From: Acetivibrio thermocellus ATCC 27405
GTDB taxonomy: Bacteria > Bacillota > Clostridia > Acetivibrionales > Acetivibrionaceae
Direction: 5' to 3'
Length of the DNA stretch: 64,000 bases
Assembly (NCBI RefSeq): GCF_000015865.1
Contig: NC_009012.1
Coordinates: 2,039,081-2,103,080, forward strand
Shown: positions 15,286-24,720 of the stretch, one piece after another
Position numbering within the stretch: position 1 is the first letter of the stretch
Layout: each line of letters opens with the position of its first letter
Position numbers and translations under genes: made by a program
Notes under the pieces: generated by a model
Seen by the model: only the letters and a program-made list of their open reading frames with translations
The model's database searches: none
Told to the model about the DNA's origin: nothing

Positions 15286-15452
15286 GATACCTAGTTATAT
15301 ATATATATTTCTTTTTTATATAGTAATATTTTTATATATACTATATCTTATTATATAAAGGGTATATACATCTTGGACATCTTGTACCCCATTGATTTTA
15401 CTACGTTACAATCTTGTACTTATGTTGAACTCATATAGAACCCATCTTGTAC
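15286..15452. other. Candidate prophage replication origin: iterons plus AT-rich DNA
   Basis: Four 9-mers, ATCTTGGAC (15370) and ATCTTGTAC (15379, 15411, 15444), lie at intervals of 9, 32 and 33 bases. They border an 80-base almost pure A/T tract (about 15290-15366). The block directly follows the primase-helicase gene. Iterons beside an easily melted tract near the initiator gene are the usual layout of a phage origin. No open frame is apparent here. Confidence 0.4.
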
Positions 15453-17327
15453 TTACATTTTCACAAATATCCTATATTTCTTCCCATCAATTTTTTTATC
15501 TATAGTTTTATAACCGAACCTCTTGGTAATCTGTCTTGAAAATTCTATATGACTAAGTGGCTGCAGATTATTATTTAAACAAAACTCCAAATAATTCTTA
15601 TAGACATTTTTCGTTGGCTCATTTTCTACTTTTGTTTCATATTCTTCATAGAATTCAATAATTGGATTGTTGGTCTTCTCATATTCTTTAAGCTCATGCT
15701 CCACTTGTATGGATTTTGTGAACTTTTTATTTTGTAGGATTCTTTTAAGCCCCTTTAAACCCAGTAAAATCAAATATTCCATGGACTCTTTTGTCCTTAA
15801 TTCATATTTAATATCTGGTCTGAAATCAGGATCATCTGCTGTAAACTTTGCCTTAAACGGAATTATAAGAAGTCTTCTTTGGACAGCTCCTGTTTTATCC
15901 TTAACCCTTGGAACATTATTGGCTGAAAATAAAAGCTTGGAGTAATTATTAAAATCAAAAGGGTCTTTGCCTTTCCTCTCTGCATTAACTCTATCCCCTG
16001 TAACAAGCTTCTTAAACATTGAAGGCTCTGCAATAAATTCATCTCCAATATCGTCACCAATATTTGCAAGCTTTCCAAATAATTCTGCTGTTTTAAATCG
16101 CTCTCCCAACTCCTTTAAATCAAGAGCTGCAATATTAGAAATACCTATAAGTGTAGTTACCATATCCAAAAATGTTGATTTCCCATTTTGTTTTTCACCA
16201 GTTAAAATGAAAGCTTTTCCAATTTCATTTCTTCTATAAAATGTGTATCCTATAAGTTCTTCAAGCACACTTCTAATTTCAGCATCATTGCAGCTGATTT
16301 TATCTAAGGTTTTATCTGCTAATTCAAAATAAGCATTTGGGTTATAATCCCACGGAATTCTGTTAGTGATGATAAAATCTGGAGAATGTTCTGTAAAAGA
16401 ATCATCTATTATGTTATAAATTCCATTGTTAAATGCTATGCGATTATAATCTTCAAAGCTTGGAATAACGTTATTAGTAATAAGTTCTAGGTAATTTATA
16501 GTTTCATTCCTCTTTGCTTTATTAAGCTCTGGTAAATGTTTAATCATAACTGATTCAATTTCCAAAGTACTATTTTTATAAATTCCGTCCTTATAAACAT
16601 GGAGCTGGTTATTAATTTTAATAATGTGCTCTTCATCCCTTATAAATCTTGCAAACTGGTCATGTAAGAATTTTGACTTTTGATAAAACAAAGGTTTTAA
16701 AAATGCTTCATCTCGAAGTATTGTATCTATTTCTCTTTGTTCTAATGGTTCTTTTAAAATATATTTGTTTATGATATTTATAATGTTTTTAATACTATCC
16801 TTACTAAAACCTTCTGATTGAAGGGTTAATATATAATTGAATAATGCTTGATTTCTTCCATCTCCTTCTTTCATATTTAGAAAATCCGGTGCTGTTTTTA
16901 ATGGTCTTAGCCATTCTGGAAGATAGTCAACTTCTTCTGTTTTGTTTAACCATCTTCTTGTTACCCCATTCACTCTCAATGGCACAATACAATTCTTTGA
17001 GCCAAGTCCTATGTCAATTGTTACTCCTAAAGGAGTCTTTGTCTTGATTTTTCTTGTTTTTAAATCTGTGTTTTTAAAATAAAAATGCATCCCTCTATCT
17101 GTCTTTAATATGCAACATTTAATATCTAAATCTGTTATTATGTTTTTTACAACATTTGCTTCTTCTATTGAATCAAAATCTATTTGAATAATATCATCTT
17201 GTAAAACTGCACCGTAATCTTTGCCTGTTTTTCTTATATAGTCATAACAATAAAATTTATTTCTGTCCTTATATCCCTCTAAAGGTTTTTTTCCTTTTAA
17301 AGGAATGTATCCTTTGAAAATATCCAT
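15453..17327 (-). CDS. Primase-helicase (AEP primase N-terminus, D5/P4-type SF3 helicase)
   Basis: A 624-residue replication initiator. Residues ~35-130 have primase-polymerase motifs (IQIDFDS, the metal-binding DxD, and GMHFYF). The centre is a D5-N-like region, and the SF3 helicase follows with the Walker A GEKQNGKST and the Walker B region KLANIGDDIGDEF, and an arginine-finger area QRRLLIIPF. It would prime and unwind DNA at the phage origin. The ATG at 17327 follows GGCGGGTG; an upstream in-frame ATG at 17417 has no such site. Confidence 0.88.
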   Translation of the reverse strand: MDIFKGYIPLKGKKPLEGYKDRNKFYCYDYIRKTGKDYGAVLQDDIIQIDFDSIEEANVVKNIITDLDIKCCILKTDRGMHFYFKNTDLKTRKIKTKTPLGVTIDIGLGSKNCIVPLRVNGVTRRWLNKTEEVDYLPEWLRPLKTAPDFLNMKEGDGRNQALFNYILTLQSEGFSKDSIKNIINIINKYILKEPLEQREIDTILRDEAFLKPLFYQKSKFLHDQFARFIRDEEHIIKINNQLHVYKDGIYKNSTLEIESVMIKHLPELNKAKRNETINYLELITNNVIPSFEDYNRIAFNNGIYNIIDDSFTEHSPDFIITNRIPWDYNPNAYFELADKTLDKISCNDAEIRSVLEELIGYTFYRRNEIGKAFILTGEKQNGKSTFLDMVTTLIGISNIAALDLKELGERFKTAELFGKLANIGDDIGDEFIAEPSMFKKLVTGDRVNAERKGKDPFDFNNYSKLLFSANNVPRVKDKTGAVQRRLLIIPFKAKFTADDPDFRPDIKYELRTKESMEYLILLGLKGLKRILQNKKFTKSIQVEHELKEYEKTNNPIIEFYEEYETKVENEPTKNVYKNYLEFCLNNNLQPLSHIEFSRQITKRFGYKTIDKKIDGKKYRIFVKM

Positions 17328-17527
17328 GGTGTTTTCACCCGCCTTTTGGTAAGAATTATATAGTAAAAAGGATGTTTTTTTGCCCATTTTCATATACTTT
17401 TTGGGTTGTTTAATCATAAAATTTATATGTTTATTCCCAAAAGTCGCTTTAAAAATCTTAATATTACCCTTAAATTGCTTTGAAATTTAACCTTTTTGAT
17501 TAATATTTCCCAAATTCCTATAATTTT

Positions 17528-19219
17528 TTATCTGATTTCACCAACAAAATCTTCAATTCTTTTCTTTGCTAAATTTATATACCACTCTTTATCAAGGCGT
17601 CTTGGTACTCTTTTGCCTATAACACTGTCATTTACTATAAAACATCTTTCCGGAGTATTTGCTATTTTTTCAACTCTGCCATTAGGCTTTACTTTAAATA
17701 CACCTTTATCCTCCTCATTCTTTGATGCAAAAACTCTTAAAGTTTTTTCTGCTAATGGTTTGTCCCCATAAAGAGCATGAGAATATTTATAAGTAAGCTT
17801 TACAACCTTTTGAAACATTAAAAGCTCCTTACATTCCGTTATAGTTTTTTCAACTGGAAAACCTTCTATAAAATATTTCTTTAAAGCTAAGTTTATTATA
17901 GGCAGATCATTATCAATACTATTTAGTTCCTTAACATAGGCCCCTTTAGATTTAAAACTGCCGTCTTCTTTAATAATGATGTAGTTATTTACATCCTTTT
18001 GATATATTTTTTTAAAGATTTCAAAATCAAGCTTCATATAAGTCCTATCTTCCCACTCTCTGCAGATTTCTTTAATTTTATCTAAATCTGATTTCCTATT
18101 TATTTTTCCTATTAAACCATCAGTATTGGACTGAATTAAAGTCCAATGCGGTTCCAGCCTTTCTATTAAATCTAAAAGTAAAAGCTGTCCTGCTACACAT
18201 ACATTATTAGCCTGTCTTGGGTCATAGAGGTTATTGTATTTGTATTTCATAGCACCATAGGTACTATTTAGAACAATTTTATAAGGTTGCTGCATTGGGT
18301 TCTTTTCAGCTTTTAATCTTATACGTTCTTTATAAATCTCTTTATATAAATTAGAATCTTCCACATTCCTTGATAAATAGCCATACTCTATCATCAGTGT
18401 TGGATAAAATGAAATTACATCTACATTTAAAAGAATTCCTTCACCTATATATTTTTCTTTTGCACCATGAAGTCCACCCCATGCAAATACATGCGGGACA
18501 CCACTTATATTTATTTCTAATGATTTATCATAACTGTGATTACTTGAATTTTTGTACCAATCAAGAACCTCATTATATTTATTTATTTTTAAATTACTTG
18601 GTATGTCCAAATCAAACTCATCAGAGCGATTTATTTTATTTGCTTTTAAAATAACTGCTGCAAGCTGAGCCTTTGTTTTACTTATATATTTAAGCGGCAG
18701 TTTAAAAGCTTTAAGTAAAGCTATATGACTATCAAATTCCTCTTTACGATGTAAAAATATTTCTATAGTCTGCTCAACATCATGGGTACAGTATTTTACT
18801 ACTTCCTCTAATTCTTCTTCTGTTAACTTTCTATCTATTGAAAAGCTTACAGTGCTTTCTCTTATGTCATTTCCCATAAATCCTTCTAGTTCTTTTAAAC
18901 CGTGAGTTGTTGTCATAATATCAAATTCATAAAGTTGAATTTTTTGAAATAGCGAGCTGTACTGCCAGCCTTGATTTTTTTCTGCTATAATGAAACTGGA
19001 GATACTATATGGGTCAAAACCACAAAGGATACCTTTTAAAATATACTGATCATAATGATGGCTGTTATAGCCAATCCAGATATGTTCTTTATGTTCTTCA
19101 TAAAATGATGCTAATTTCTTAGCATCATTTATAAAGACATATTTTTGATGATTAATAGGGTCTATTACGACGAAGAGCCAATCTTGCAGGAAAACCTCTG
19201 CGTCAAAGAATAAAATCAT
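17528..19219 (-). CDS. Phage DNA polymerase, family B type
   Basis: A 563-residue polymerase. Exonuclease motifs are FFDAEVF (Asp6, Glu8), YNSHHYDQ (residues 51-58) and YCTHD (143-147). Polymerase motif A is VDVISFYP, motif B is KIVLNSTYGAMK and motif C is SNTDG. In motif C the first Asp of the usual DTD is Asn, a form I recall from other clostridial phages. It is shorter than cellular family B enzymes and lacks extra domains. Replicates the phage with the neighbouring primase-helicase. Confidence 0.88.
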   Translation of the reverse strand: MILFFDAEVFLQDWLFVVIDPINHQKYVFINDAKKLASFYEEHKEHIWIGYNSHHYDQYILKGILCGFDPYSISSFIIAEKNQGWQYSSLFQKIQLYEFDIMTTTHGLKELEGFMGNDIRESTVSFSIDRKLTEEELEEVVKYCTHDVEQTIEIFLHRKEEFDSHIALLKAFKLPLKYISKTKAQLAAVILKANKINRSDEFDLDIPSNLKINKYNEVLDWYKNSSNHSYDKSLEINISGVPHVFAWGGLHGAKEKYIGEGILLNVDVISFYPTLMIEYGYLSRNVEDSNLYKEIYKERIRLKAEKNPMQQPYKIVLNSTYGAMKYKYNNLYDPRQANNVCVAGQLLLLDLIERLEPHWTLIQSNTDGLIGKINRKSDLDKIKEICREWEDRTYMKLDFEIFKKIYQKDVNNYIIIKEDGSFKSKGAYVKELNSIDNDLPIINLALKKYFIEGFPVEKTITECKELLMFQKVVKLTYKYSHALYGDKPLAEKTLRVFASKNEEDKGVFKVKPNGRVEKIANTPERCFIVNDSVIGKRVPRRLDKEWYINLAKKRIEDFVGEIR

Positions 19220-19221
19220 AC

Positions 19222-19680
19222 CTATTCAACCTCAAAAACCTCAGTAATTTTAAAGGTCTTAAATCCTTTGTTGGTTTCCCCATACTCTACTGCATATTCT
19301 AAATTGCCGTCAATTGCTTCATGAATATCAAGTATTAAATCGTAGTATTGTGAAAAACTTTCAAACTCTACTTCTATTCCAGCTTCAAGAGATCTTAAAA
19401 ATTCATTAGCGTTATGAAGCCCAAAAGCTGTGTTTATAACTTGGTTCATAAACAATATGGAATTTTGATATTCACCAGATAAGATTTTCATCCAGCAGGA
19501 TAACATAGGTTTACCTGTCTTTGATTCTACAAGTTCCATTTTTTCAATTTTTACCTCATATGTTCCAAGGGGTACATCTTTGTATTGACCTTCTCCTGTT
19601 CCTACATTTTTTAAGTCTTCCTTTAAACCCTTAATATCAAATTCCTTATCAAACTTTGCAAATAAATTTTTTGTTGCCAT
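19222..19680 (-). CDS. DUF669 family phage protein, probable ssDNA-binding accessory
   Basis: A 152-residue protein with the DUF669 pattern: LKEDLKNVGTGEGQYKDVP, then GTYEVKIEKMEL and KPMLSCWMKIL. The family is found beside phage recombination and replication genes and is thought to bind DNA. It lies two bases from the polymerase gene and is preceded by the Sak4-like fusion. Biochemical role is inference. Confidence 0.8.
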   Translation of the reverse strand: MATKNLFAKFDKEFDIKGLKEDLKNVGTGEGQYKDVPLGTYEVKIEKMELVESKTGKPMLSCWMKILSGEYQNSILFMNQVINTAFGLHNANEFLRSLEAGIEVEFESFSQYYDLILDIHEAIDGNLEYAVEYGETNKGFKTFKITEVFEVE

Positions 19681-19698
19681 AATTATCTCCTCCTATTT

Positions 19699-21291
19699 TT
19701 ATTTTCTAGAGCGTCTGCTCTTTTTTACTGATTCTTCTTTAACTTCAGATGTTTCTAATACAGTTGTATTATCTACTGCTGCTGTATTATCAGAAGTATC
19801 TGTTTCTGATTTAGAATAAGTTTTTACACCTTCCTGAGCATCTTCTAAAGCTTTCATAAACTCACCCTTATCAAGCTCTACTTTTGGAACTTTAAAATTG
19901 AATCTGCCACCGCCGAAGATATTTTCTTTCTTTTCAAGCTGCAAGTATCTTTCTTCTCCATCCATAAAGGCTCTTACAGTTAAATCTACTGTTCCTGCTA
20001 AAACATTAGCTATTTTTTCATTAATATTAGGTTTTATGGTTGTAAGCTTAGCTCCATTTTTTAGTGTTATTTCTGTAGTTACTTCCTTAGAAATATAAAT
20101 TATTTGATATCCTAAATTCTTAAGTCTTTTTATGGCTGATAAATATTCAGTTCTAACCATATCCCATCCTTTACCAAAACCTGCATCCTGCTCATGGTCT
20201 ATTCCTAACTTGTTATACATATAAAGCCTGCAGTGTTCATATAAGTCCTCAACTAAATCAATGCACACTCTTTTGAAAGTGTTATCTTTCTTTTCAAGCT
20301 CTGTAATAACATCTAAAAATACTTCCCAAGCCATTTTGACTTTTTTAAGTCTTCCTTCAAAAGTTACTTCATCAGCTATTTTTATAACTGGACTTGTTGT
20401 GTTATCTGTGTTTCCATCAGTATTTAAGAATAATAAATCATCGAACTGATCAACAAAAGTTGATTTTCCAACGTAACTGTCGGCATATATCCACATGTCC
20501 GGATACCTGTCTATTTGAAGTTCTCTCCTAACATTTTCTGGTAATAACATATCTGTTTGTCCTCCTTCACAATAATTTTGATATTCACACCAATCACAAA
20601 GTCTTGATGGTGTTTTTTCATATTCTTTTTCATTAATAATTTCCCGGCATCTTAGCTTAAATTCTTGAACCTTAGTCTCATCATATGGAATTTGAATCAC
20701 CTTAACTTCCATAGCTTCTAAAGTTTTATGAAGCCTTTTTCTAAACTGATATAAATCCTCAGTTTTCCTTTGCCTTATAGCTGTTTTAGGAATAAAAATA
20801 AATCCTATTTCTGATACCTTAAATCCAAGTTTTTCTAAGTAATACCTATATAAGTGCAGCTGTTTTGACTCCAGATAATGCTCTATATTATTGCTGTATT
20901 TAAAATCATAAATGCTAAGACTTCCATCCTGTGTTTGGATAATAAAGTCTACAAATCCTATAAATTCTGGAAAATCAATTTTAAACTCATATTTTTCTGT
21001 CGGCTCTTTATTATGAAGCATTGTATTTATTACAATCTGAGCCTTTTTCACTAATGATGTAAGCTTAATAACTTCATTTACATGAGCATCAGTAATAACT
21101 GGATACTGATTATAATAATATTGCTCCATTGCCTCTATACCTTTCTCAATCCCAAGATGTAATGCTGAACCTGCAATTAAAGCATTATCTGCTGCCGGTG
21201 AAGGTATTGTCCTTACTTTGTCTTTATATCGCAGTTTGAATTGGTACTTGCACTTTTCAAAGCACTCAACTCTGCTGTGGGAAAATTGCAC
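19699..21291 (-). CDS. Cas4/RecB-like nuclease fused to Sak4-like recombination ATPase
   Basis: A 530-residue two-domain protein. Residues 1-250 are a PD-(D/E)XK nuclease with Cas4-type iron-sulphur cysteines: Cys14 region CFEKCKYQF and the C-terminal CDWCEYQNYC; GFVDFII and IYDFKYS hold catalytic residues. Residues ~265-480 are an ATPase with Walker A ADSYVGKSTF and Walker B RVCIDLVE, as in Sak4-type single-strand annealing/recombinase proteins. A low-complexity Thr/Lys tail ends it. Resection and annealing in one chain would serve phage recombination. GTG start after AGGAGG. Confidence 0.8.
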   Translation of the reverse strand: MQFSHSRVECFEKCKYQFKLRYKDKVRTIPSPAADNALIAGSALHLGIEKGIEAMEQYYYNQYPVITDAHVNEVIKLTSLVKKAQIVINTMLHNKEPTEKYEFKIDFPEFIGFVDFIIQTQDGSLSIYDFKYSNNIEHYLESKQLHLYRYYLEKLGFKVSEIGFIFIPKTAIRQRKTEDLYQFRKRLHKTLEAMEVKVIQIPYDETKVQEFKLRCREIINEKEYEKTPSRLCDWCEYQNYCEGGQTDMLLPENVRRELQIDRYPDMWIYADSYVGKSTFVDQFDDLLFLNTDGNTDNTTSPVIKIADEVTFEGRLKKVKMAWEVFLDVITELEKKDNTFKRVCIDLVEDLYEHCRLYMYNKLGIDHEQDAGFGKGWDMVRTEYLSAIKRLKNLGYQIIYISKEVTTEITLKNGAKLTTIKPNINEKIANVLAGTVDLTVRAFMDGEERYLQLEKKENIFGGGRFNFKVPKVELDKGEFMKALEDAQEGVKTYSKSETDTSDNTAAVDNTTVLETSEVKEESVKKSRRSRK

Positions 21292-21578
21292 GCTAGCACC
21301 TCCTCTATGAGTTTTTTAAATTCTTCAAATCCTGAAGGATATAAAATTATTCCAATGCCTCCTGCTTCATTTATATTTTTTATATTCATTTTTTGAAGTT
21401 CTGTTGGTTTTCCTTTTTCTGCTTTCAGCTCAATGGCTACAAAAACTCCATTTATACAACAGATTAAATCTGGAATACCGCTTCTTTGAAATCCACCACC
21501 AAAAACTTTAAAATACCATGTTTTTGAGAGTGTTTTTAAGTATTTTATAACTTTAGTTTGAAACTGTTTTTCTGTCAT
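21213..21578 (-). CDS. VRR-NUC domain nuclease
   Basis: A 121-residue stand-alone VRR-NUC nuclease. The core SGIPDLICCINGVFVAIELK holds the Asp and the ExK catalytic pair, followed by PTELQKMNI and a helical end. Common in phage replication modules next to SNF2-type helicases, where it may process branched DNA. Its end overlaps the next gene by 79 bases and its start touches the helicase stop. Confidence 0.85.
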   Translation of the reverse strand: MTEKQFQTKVIKYLKTLSKTWYFKVFGGGFQRSGIPDLICCINGVFVAIELKAEKGKPTELQKMNIKNINEAGGIGIILYPSGFEEFKKLIEEVLACNFPTAELSALKSASTNSNCDIKTK

Positions 21579-22832
21579 AACATCTCCTTTTCAAACAGCT
21601 CCACAGTAAAATCCCGCCTTTGTTTTAATACTTCAAGTATCTTTTCTTCTATGCTGTTTTCTGTAATAAGATAGTAGTAAAAGCAAGTCCTATTTTGCCC
21701 TATCCTGTGTATTCTCTTTTTTGACTGCATCCAAAATTCACTAGATAGTGGAAGGCTGAAATAAATAATTCTATTTGCCTTTTGCAAATTAACTCCAGAT
21801 GCCCCTGCTTGGTACTGAACCAATGTAATACTGTTTGACTTATTTTCATAATTTTCAAGGTCTGTTCCGTCTCCATTAATATAGGAAATGGGTCTATCTA
21901 TCTTAAAACAGATGTTTTTTATAATCTCAAACTCTCTTTTAAAATTGTAGAAGATAACAAATCTATCATTACTGGATTCAAAGATATCTTTTAGCACCTG
22001 ATGTTTATTTGAGTTGTAAATAGATGTTAACTGCCTTAGATACAATAACTTTGTAAGTGCTGTATCTCCTGCTAAAGTTTCACCATCAATTGTAATAACT
22101 CTGTCTTTTTTAAACTTTTTATATTCCTTTGAGTTCTCGATTGTTACAACCTGTTCAATCTGCTCCGGCAGGTCAAATACTTCTTCTGTTTTCATAAATA
22201 CTGCACCATAGGATTTTAGTTTTTCCTTTAACCTATCAACATTTTTATAGCCTTTTACAACTGGAATTTTAAATCCTCCAACATCAATCTTTTCTGTTAT
22301 TGTGTAGTGATTATAAAAGGAGCTTTTACTAATATTCCATCCAAGAAGTCTAAGCTGTGACCACAGCTCCTCATATTTTCCACCTGTAGGAGTACCAGAG
22401 AGAAGAATTATATTTGCAGGATTAAGGCTTAAAATAAATTTTGCCCTGTTGGATGTTTCATTTTTAATATACTGCGATTCATCAAGTATTAATGTAAAAT
22501 CCTTTAGCTTTTGTAATTGCTTCCTTCGCCATACCAAATCATAATTAATAATAATTACACTATTTTGCGGTATGCTCTCTATAGATTGATTCTTGAAAAT
22601 TATAATTTGTAAGTTATAGTAATCTTTAAAATGTTCTTCCCAATCTTTAATTTTGGACTTTTGGCAGATTAGAAGATTATAAGGTGCATTTAATTGTTTC
22701 ATTTTTTCTGAACCTAAAAATGTCTTACCTAATCCCAATAGGTCACATGTCAAGATAATAGGCTACCTTTGACTTATCCATTGTCTCCTCCAACACATGC
22801 TGCTGATGTTTAAATAGCTTTATCTCTGACAT
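21575..22832 (-). pseudogene. SNF2-type phage helicase, frameshifted near the P-loop
   Basis: The true start is ATG 22832 after GGGAGG: 29 codons (MSEIKLFKHQQHVLEE...VAYYLDM) end at TGA 22743. The rest of the helicase continues in another frame from about 22753 with LLGLGKTF (Walker A), LDESQYI (Walker B), LSGTPTGG and the C-terminal HRIGQNRT. Similar phage helicases read YYLDMGLGKT without a break, so about ten extra bases (TGACCTATTG) appear inserted at the ATP site. Either the gene is inactive or recoding/internal initiation is used. Confidence 0.75.
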
Positions 22833-22861
22833 AAAAACCACCTCCCTTCCAGTAACAGCTG

Positions 22862-23626
22862 CTAAATTTCAAATTTGTATCCATACTGATTCATGATTTG
22901 ATCAATAAACTCTAATGATTCAGGAAGCCACACATTTGTCTTTATTTTCATTCCATTTTTCAAGGTATCAGTAATAACCTGACAGTATTTTGTATGACTG
23001 TATTCAGCTGTCATAACGTAGTATGGATTACGACCATAGAAGTTGTTATCAACTTTTTTAATTACACCTGCATCCTGCATTATTCTGTTAAACTCCTGTG
23101 CCGTTATTCCATAATACATACCAATATCTGAAGCTCTAAGCATTTCATTTAAACGCTGAAGATTTCTAAATAATTCTAGTTTCTTATCCTGTTCTTCAAT
23201 CTTTTCTGTAAGCTTTTGTATCTTTTTTCTTTCTTCTTTTAGTGCCTGAAGTGTTTTTATCATTGTATCTGGGTTATTTAGCATTTCTTCTATTACCTTA
23301 TCCGTTGCATAAATTCCGTGTTTTCTTATAGAAGGTAAAACTTCATCAAAAACCCATCGTTCAAAACGTTCTGCTTTAGGTAATTTTGATTTAACAATTA
23401 ATCTATAAAGATCTCCTTCTGGTATAAACTTTATTTCCTGTTCACCACCACTTGTAAGGACTCGGTGTTTCACCGACCCCTTTGTATGCCTATTAATTGC
23501 ATCATAAGGATCTGAATATCCAAGTATCCTTGCACAATCAGTTGCTGGAAAATATTCTTTTCCGTCAATTACTAAAATGTTCAATTCACCAAATTCTGTG
23601 TTTTTAAAAACTTGTAATTCATTCAT
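22862..23626 (-). CDS. Phage antirepressor, Bro-N and KilAC domains
   Basis: A 254-residue protein. Residues ~1-105 are a Bro-N domain (FPATDCARILGYSDPYDAIN and the VFDEVLPSIRKHG end). A coiled coil follows (~120-155), then a KilAC-type C-terminal domain (MYYGITAQEFNRIM). Such proteins counter the repressor to start lytic growth. ATG after GGGAGGG. Position ahead of the replication genes fits an early regulator. Confidence 0.85.
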   Translation of the reverse strand: MNELQVFKNTEFGELNILVIDGKEYFPATDCARILGYSDPYDAINRHTKGSVKHRVLTSGGEQEIKFIPEGDLYRLIVKSKLPKAERFERWVFDEVLPSIRKHGIYATDKVIEEMLNNPDTMIKTLQALKEERKKIQKLTEKIEEQDKKLELFRNLQRLNEMLRASDIGMYYGITAQEFNRIMQDAGVIKKVDNNFYGRNPYYVMTAEYSHTKYCQVITDTLKNGMKIKTNVWLPESLEFIDQIMNQYGYKFEI

Positions 23627-23641
23627 ACCTTTTTCCCTCCC

Positions 23642-23893
23642 TTATATTTTTTTAGCATCTTCAAAAATATCAGCATAATCTTCAAGTTTAACTTCAATTA
23701 GCTTTTCTGCACCATATTTTCTTAATAGTGCTTTAATTTCTGTTATCTTACCTTTTTTCATTTTCTCTGTTAGTACCATGCTTATATCTTGAATGCTTAT
23801 TTGATCATTCATTGTATGGTTCTTTGCTTTTGCTCGATATTCTGCTGCAAGTCTTTCTAGTTCTTCTGCAAGAACTAAATTTATATCAGTCAT
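23642..23893 (-). CDS. Small helical phage protein, unknown
   Basis: An 83-residue, mostly helical acidic protein. The ATG at 23893 lies nine bases after GGAGG. Similar small proteins in clostridial phages have carried the misleading label rRNA biogenesis protein rrp5; nothing here supports that. Sits in the early operon between an HTH gene and the antirepressor. Confidence 0.55.
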   Translation of the reverse strand: MTDINLVLAEELERLAAEYRAKAKNHTMNDQISIQDISMVLTEKMKKGKITEIKALLRKYGAEKLIEVKLEDYADIFEDAKKI

Positions 23894-23913
23894 AAATTCC
23901 ACCTCCTTCACCC

Positions 23914-24237
23914 TTATGCTTTTAGAGCAAAGTCTTTGATAATGCTATTCATTACTGCAAGGTCGTCACCTGACAGCAGGATACTTAATCTTTTTAATAA
24001 TTCCAATTGTTCAGGTTTTAAATATTTTTGATTTAACTTATAACCATCTGTAATCTTGATACCTCCACCATGTCGTCCTCGAATAGTTTCTATGGGGTAA
24101 GAAAGCGATAGGATATCAATATCATTTTTAATGGTTCTAATACTAACCCCAAACTCATTTGCTAAGTTAGCCATTGTGTCTTGCCTTCTATGACATAATC
24201 TTTCTATGATTTCTATGCGTCTTTCATTTGGTCCCAT
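23914..24237 (-). CDS. DeoR-like helix-turn-helix regulator
   Basis: A 107-residue protein with an N-terminal HTH_11-type winged helix (LCHRRQDTMANLANEFGVSI, RTIKNDIDILS, then the wing ETIRGRHGGGIKI). The C-terminal ~40 residues are helical and have no ligand domain. It opens the early operon after the terminator at 24336. Probably an early phage transcription regulator. Confidence 0.8.
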   Translation of the reverse strand: MGPNERRIEIIERLCHRRQDTMANLANEFGVSIRTIKNDIDILSLSYPIETIRGRHGGGIKITDGYKLNQKYLKPEQLELLKRLSILLSGDDLAVMNSIIKDFALKA

Positions 24238-24335
24238 CGCTTTCTCACCCCCTTTCCTTTGCTCTGTGATTTAAGAATAAAAGTTAAATATGCAGACTTT
24301 TTGCTTATTTAAAAAAATTTTAGTTCCTGCAGCAA

Positions 24336-24409
24336 TAAAAAATAGCCGGAGAAATGCTATGTGCTAAGGAACAATCCTTAAATGCACATTTACATTTCAA
24401 TCCGGCTAT
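24336..24409 (-). terminator. Long hairpin terminator
   Basis: A 68-base imperfect hairpin: outer stem ATAGCCGGA (24342-24350) / TCCGGCTAT (24401-24409), middle AAATG/CATTT, inner TGTGC...GCACA and TAAGGA/TCCTTA. On the minus strand it is followed by TTTTTT, so it should end transcripts coming from the gene at 24456. It is longer than most terminators. Confidence 0.65.
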
Positions 24410-24455
24410 CTAAGCAGCTCACAAGGGATTGAATTTTATTTGATTTTTATATTAT

Positions 24456-24683
24456 TTAAGATGCTTCTTCTCTTTTCTTTTTATAAATAGACTTACAGAC
24501 TTCTTTAATTCGTACCATTGTCGTCTTATCTACATATGGACTTATAACAGAACTAATATCAATTAAAACAGGTTCCTTATGCTCTCTGCATTTTATTGAT
24601 ATTAAGAAAGAATCTTCTTCAATAAGAATTTTAAATAATAGCTTTTTATGTTTTCCTTTGTCTCTCACTTCTTCTAATACCAT
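24456..24683 (-). CDS. Small basic phage protein, unknown
   Basis: A 75-residue protein. The start ATG 24683 lies six bases after GGAGG, which favours it over upstream in-frame ATGs with no site. It is charged, with no motif I recognise. It is followed by the long terminator and preceded by candidate operator repeats, so it forms its own short transcript. Confidence 0.5.
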   Translation of the reverse strand: MVLEEVRDKGKHKKLLFKILIEEDSFLISIKCREHKEPVLIDISSVISPYVDKTTMVRIKEVCKSIYKKKREEAS

Positions 24684-24720
24684 AGGCACCTCCATCTTTT
24701 TCTCTAATCGTGTCATGTCA

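Noticed and set aside
22743-22765. RF2-type programmed +1 frameshift in the helicase
   Set aside because: TGA followed by C is suggestive, but the P-site codon AUG cannot re-pair after slipping and no internal Shine-Dalgarno lies at the right distance. Kept only as an alternative to mutation.
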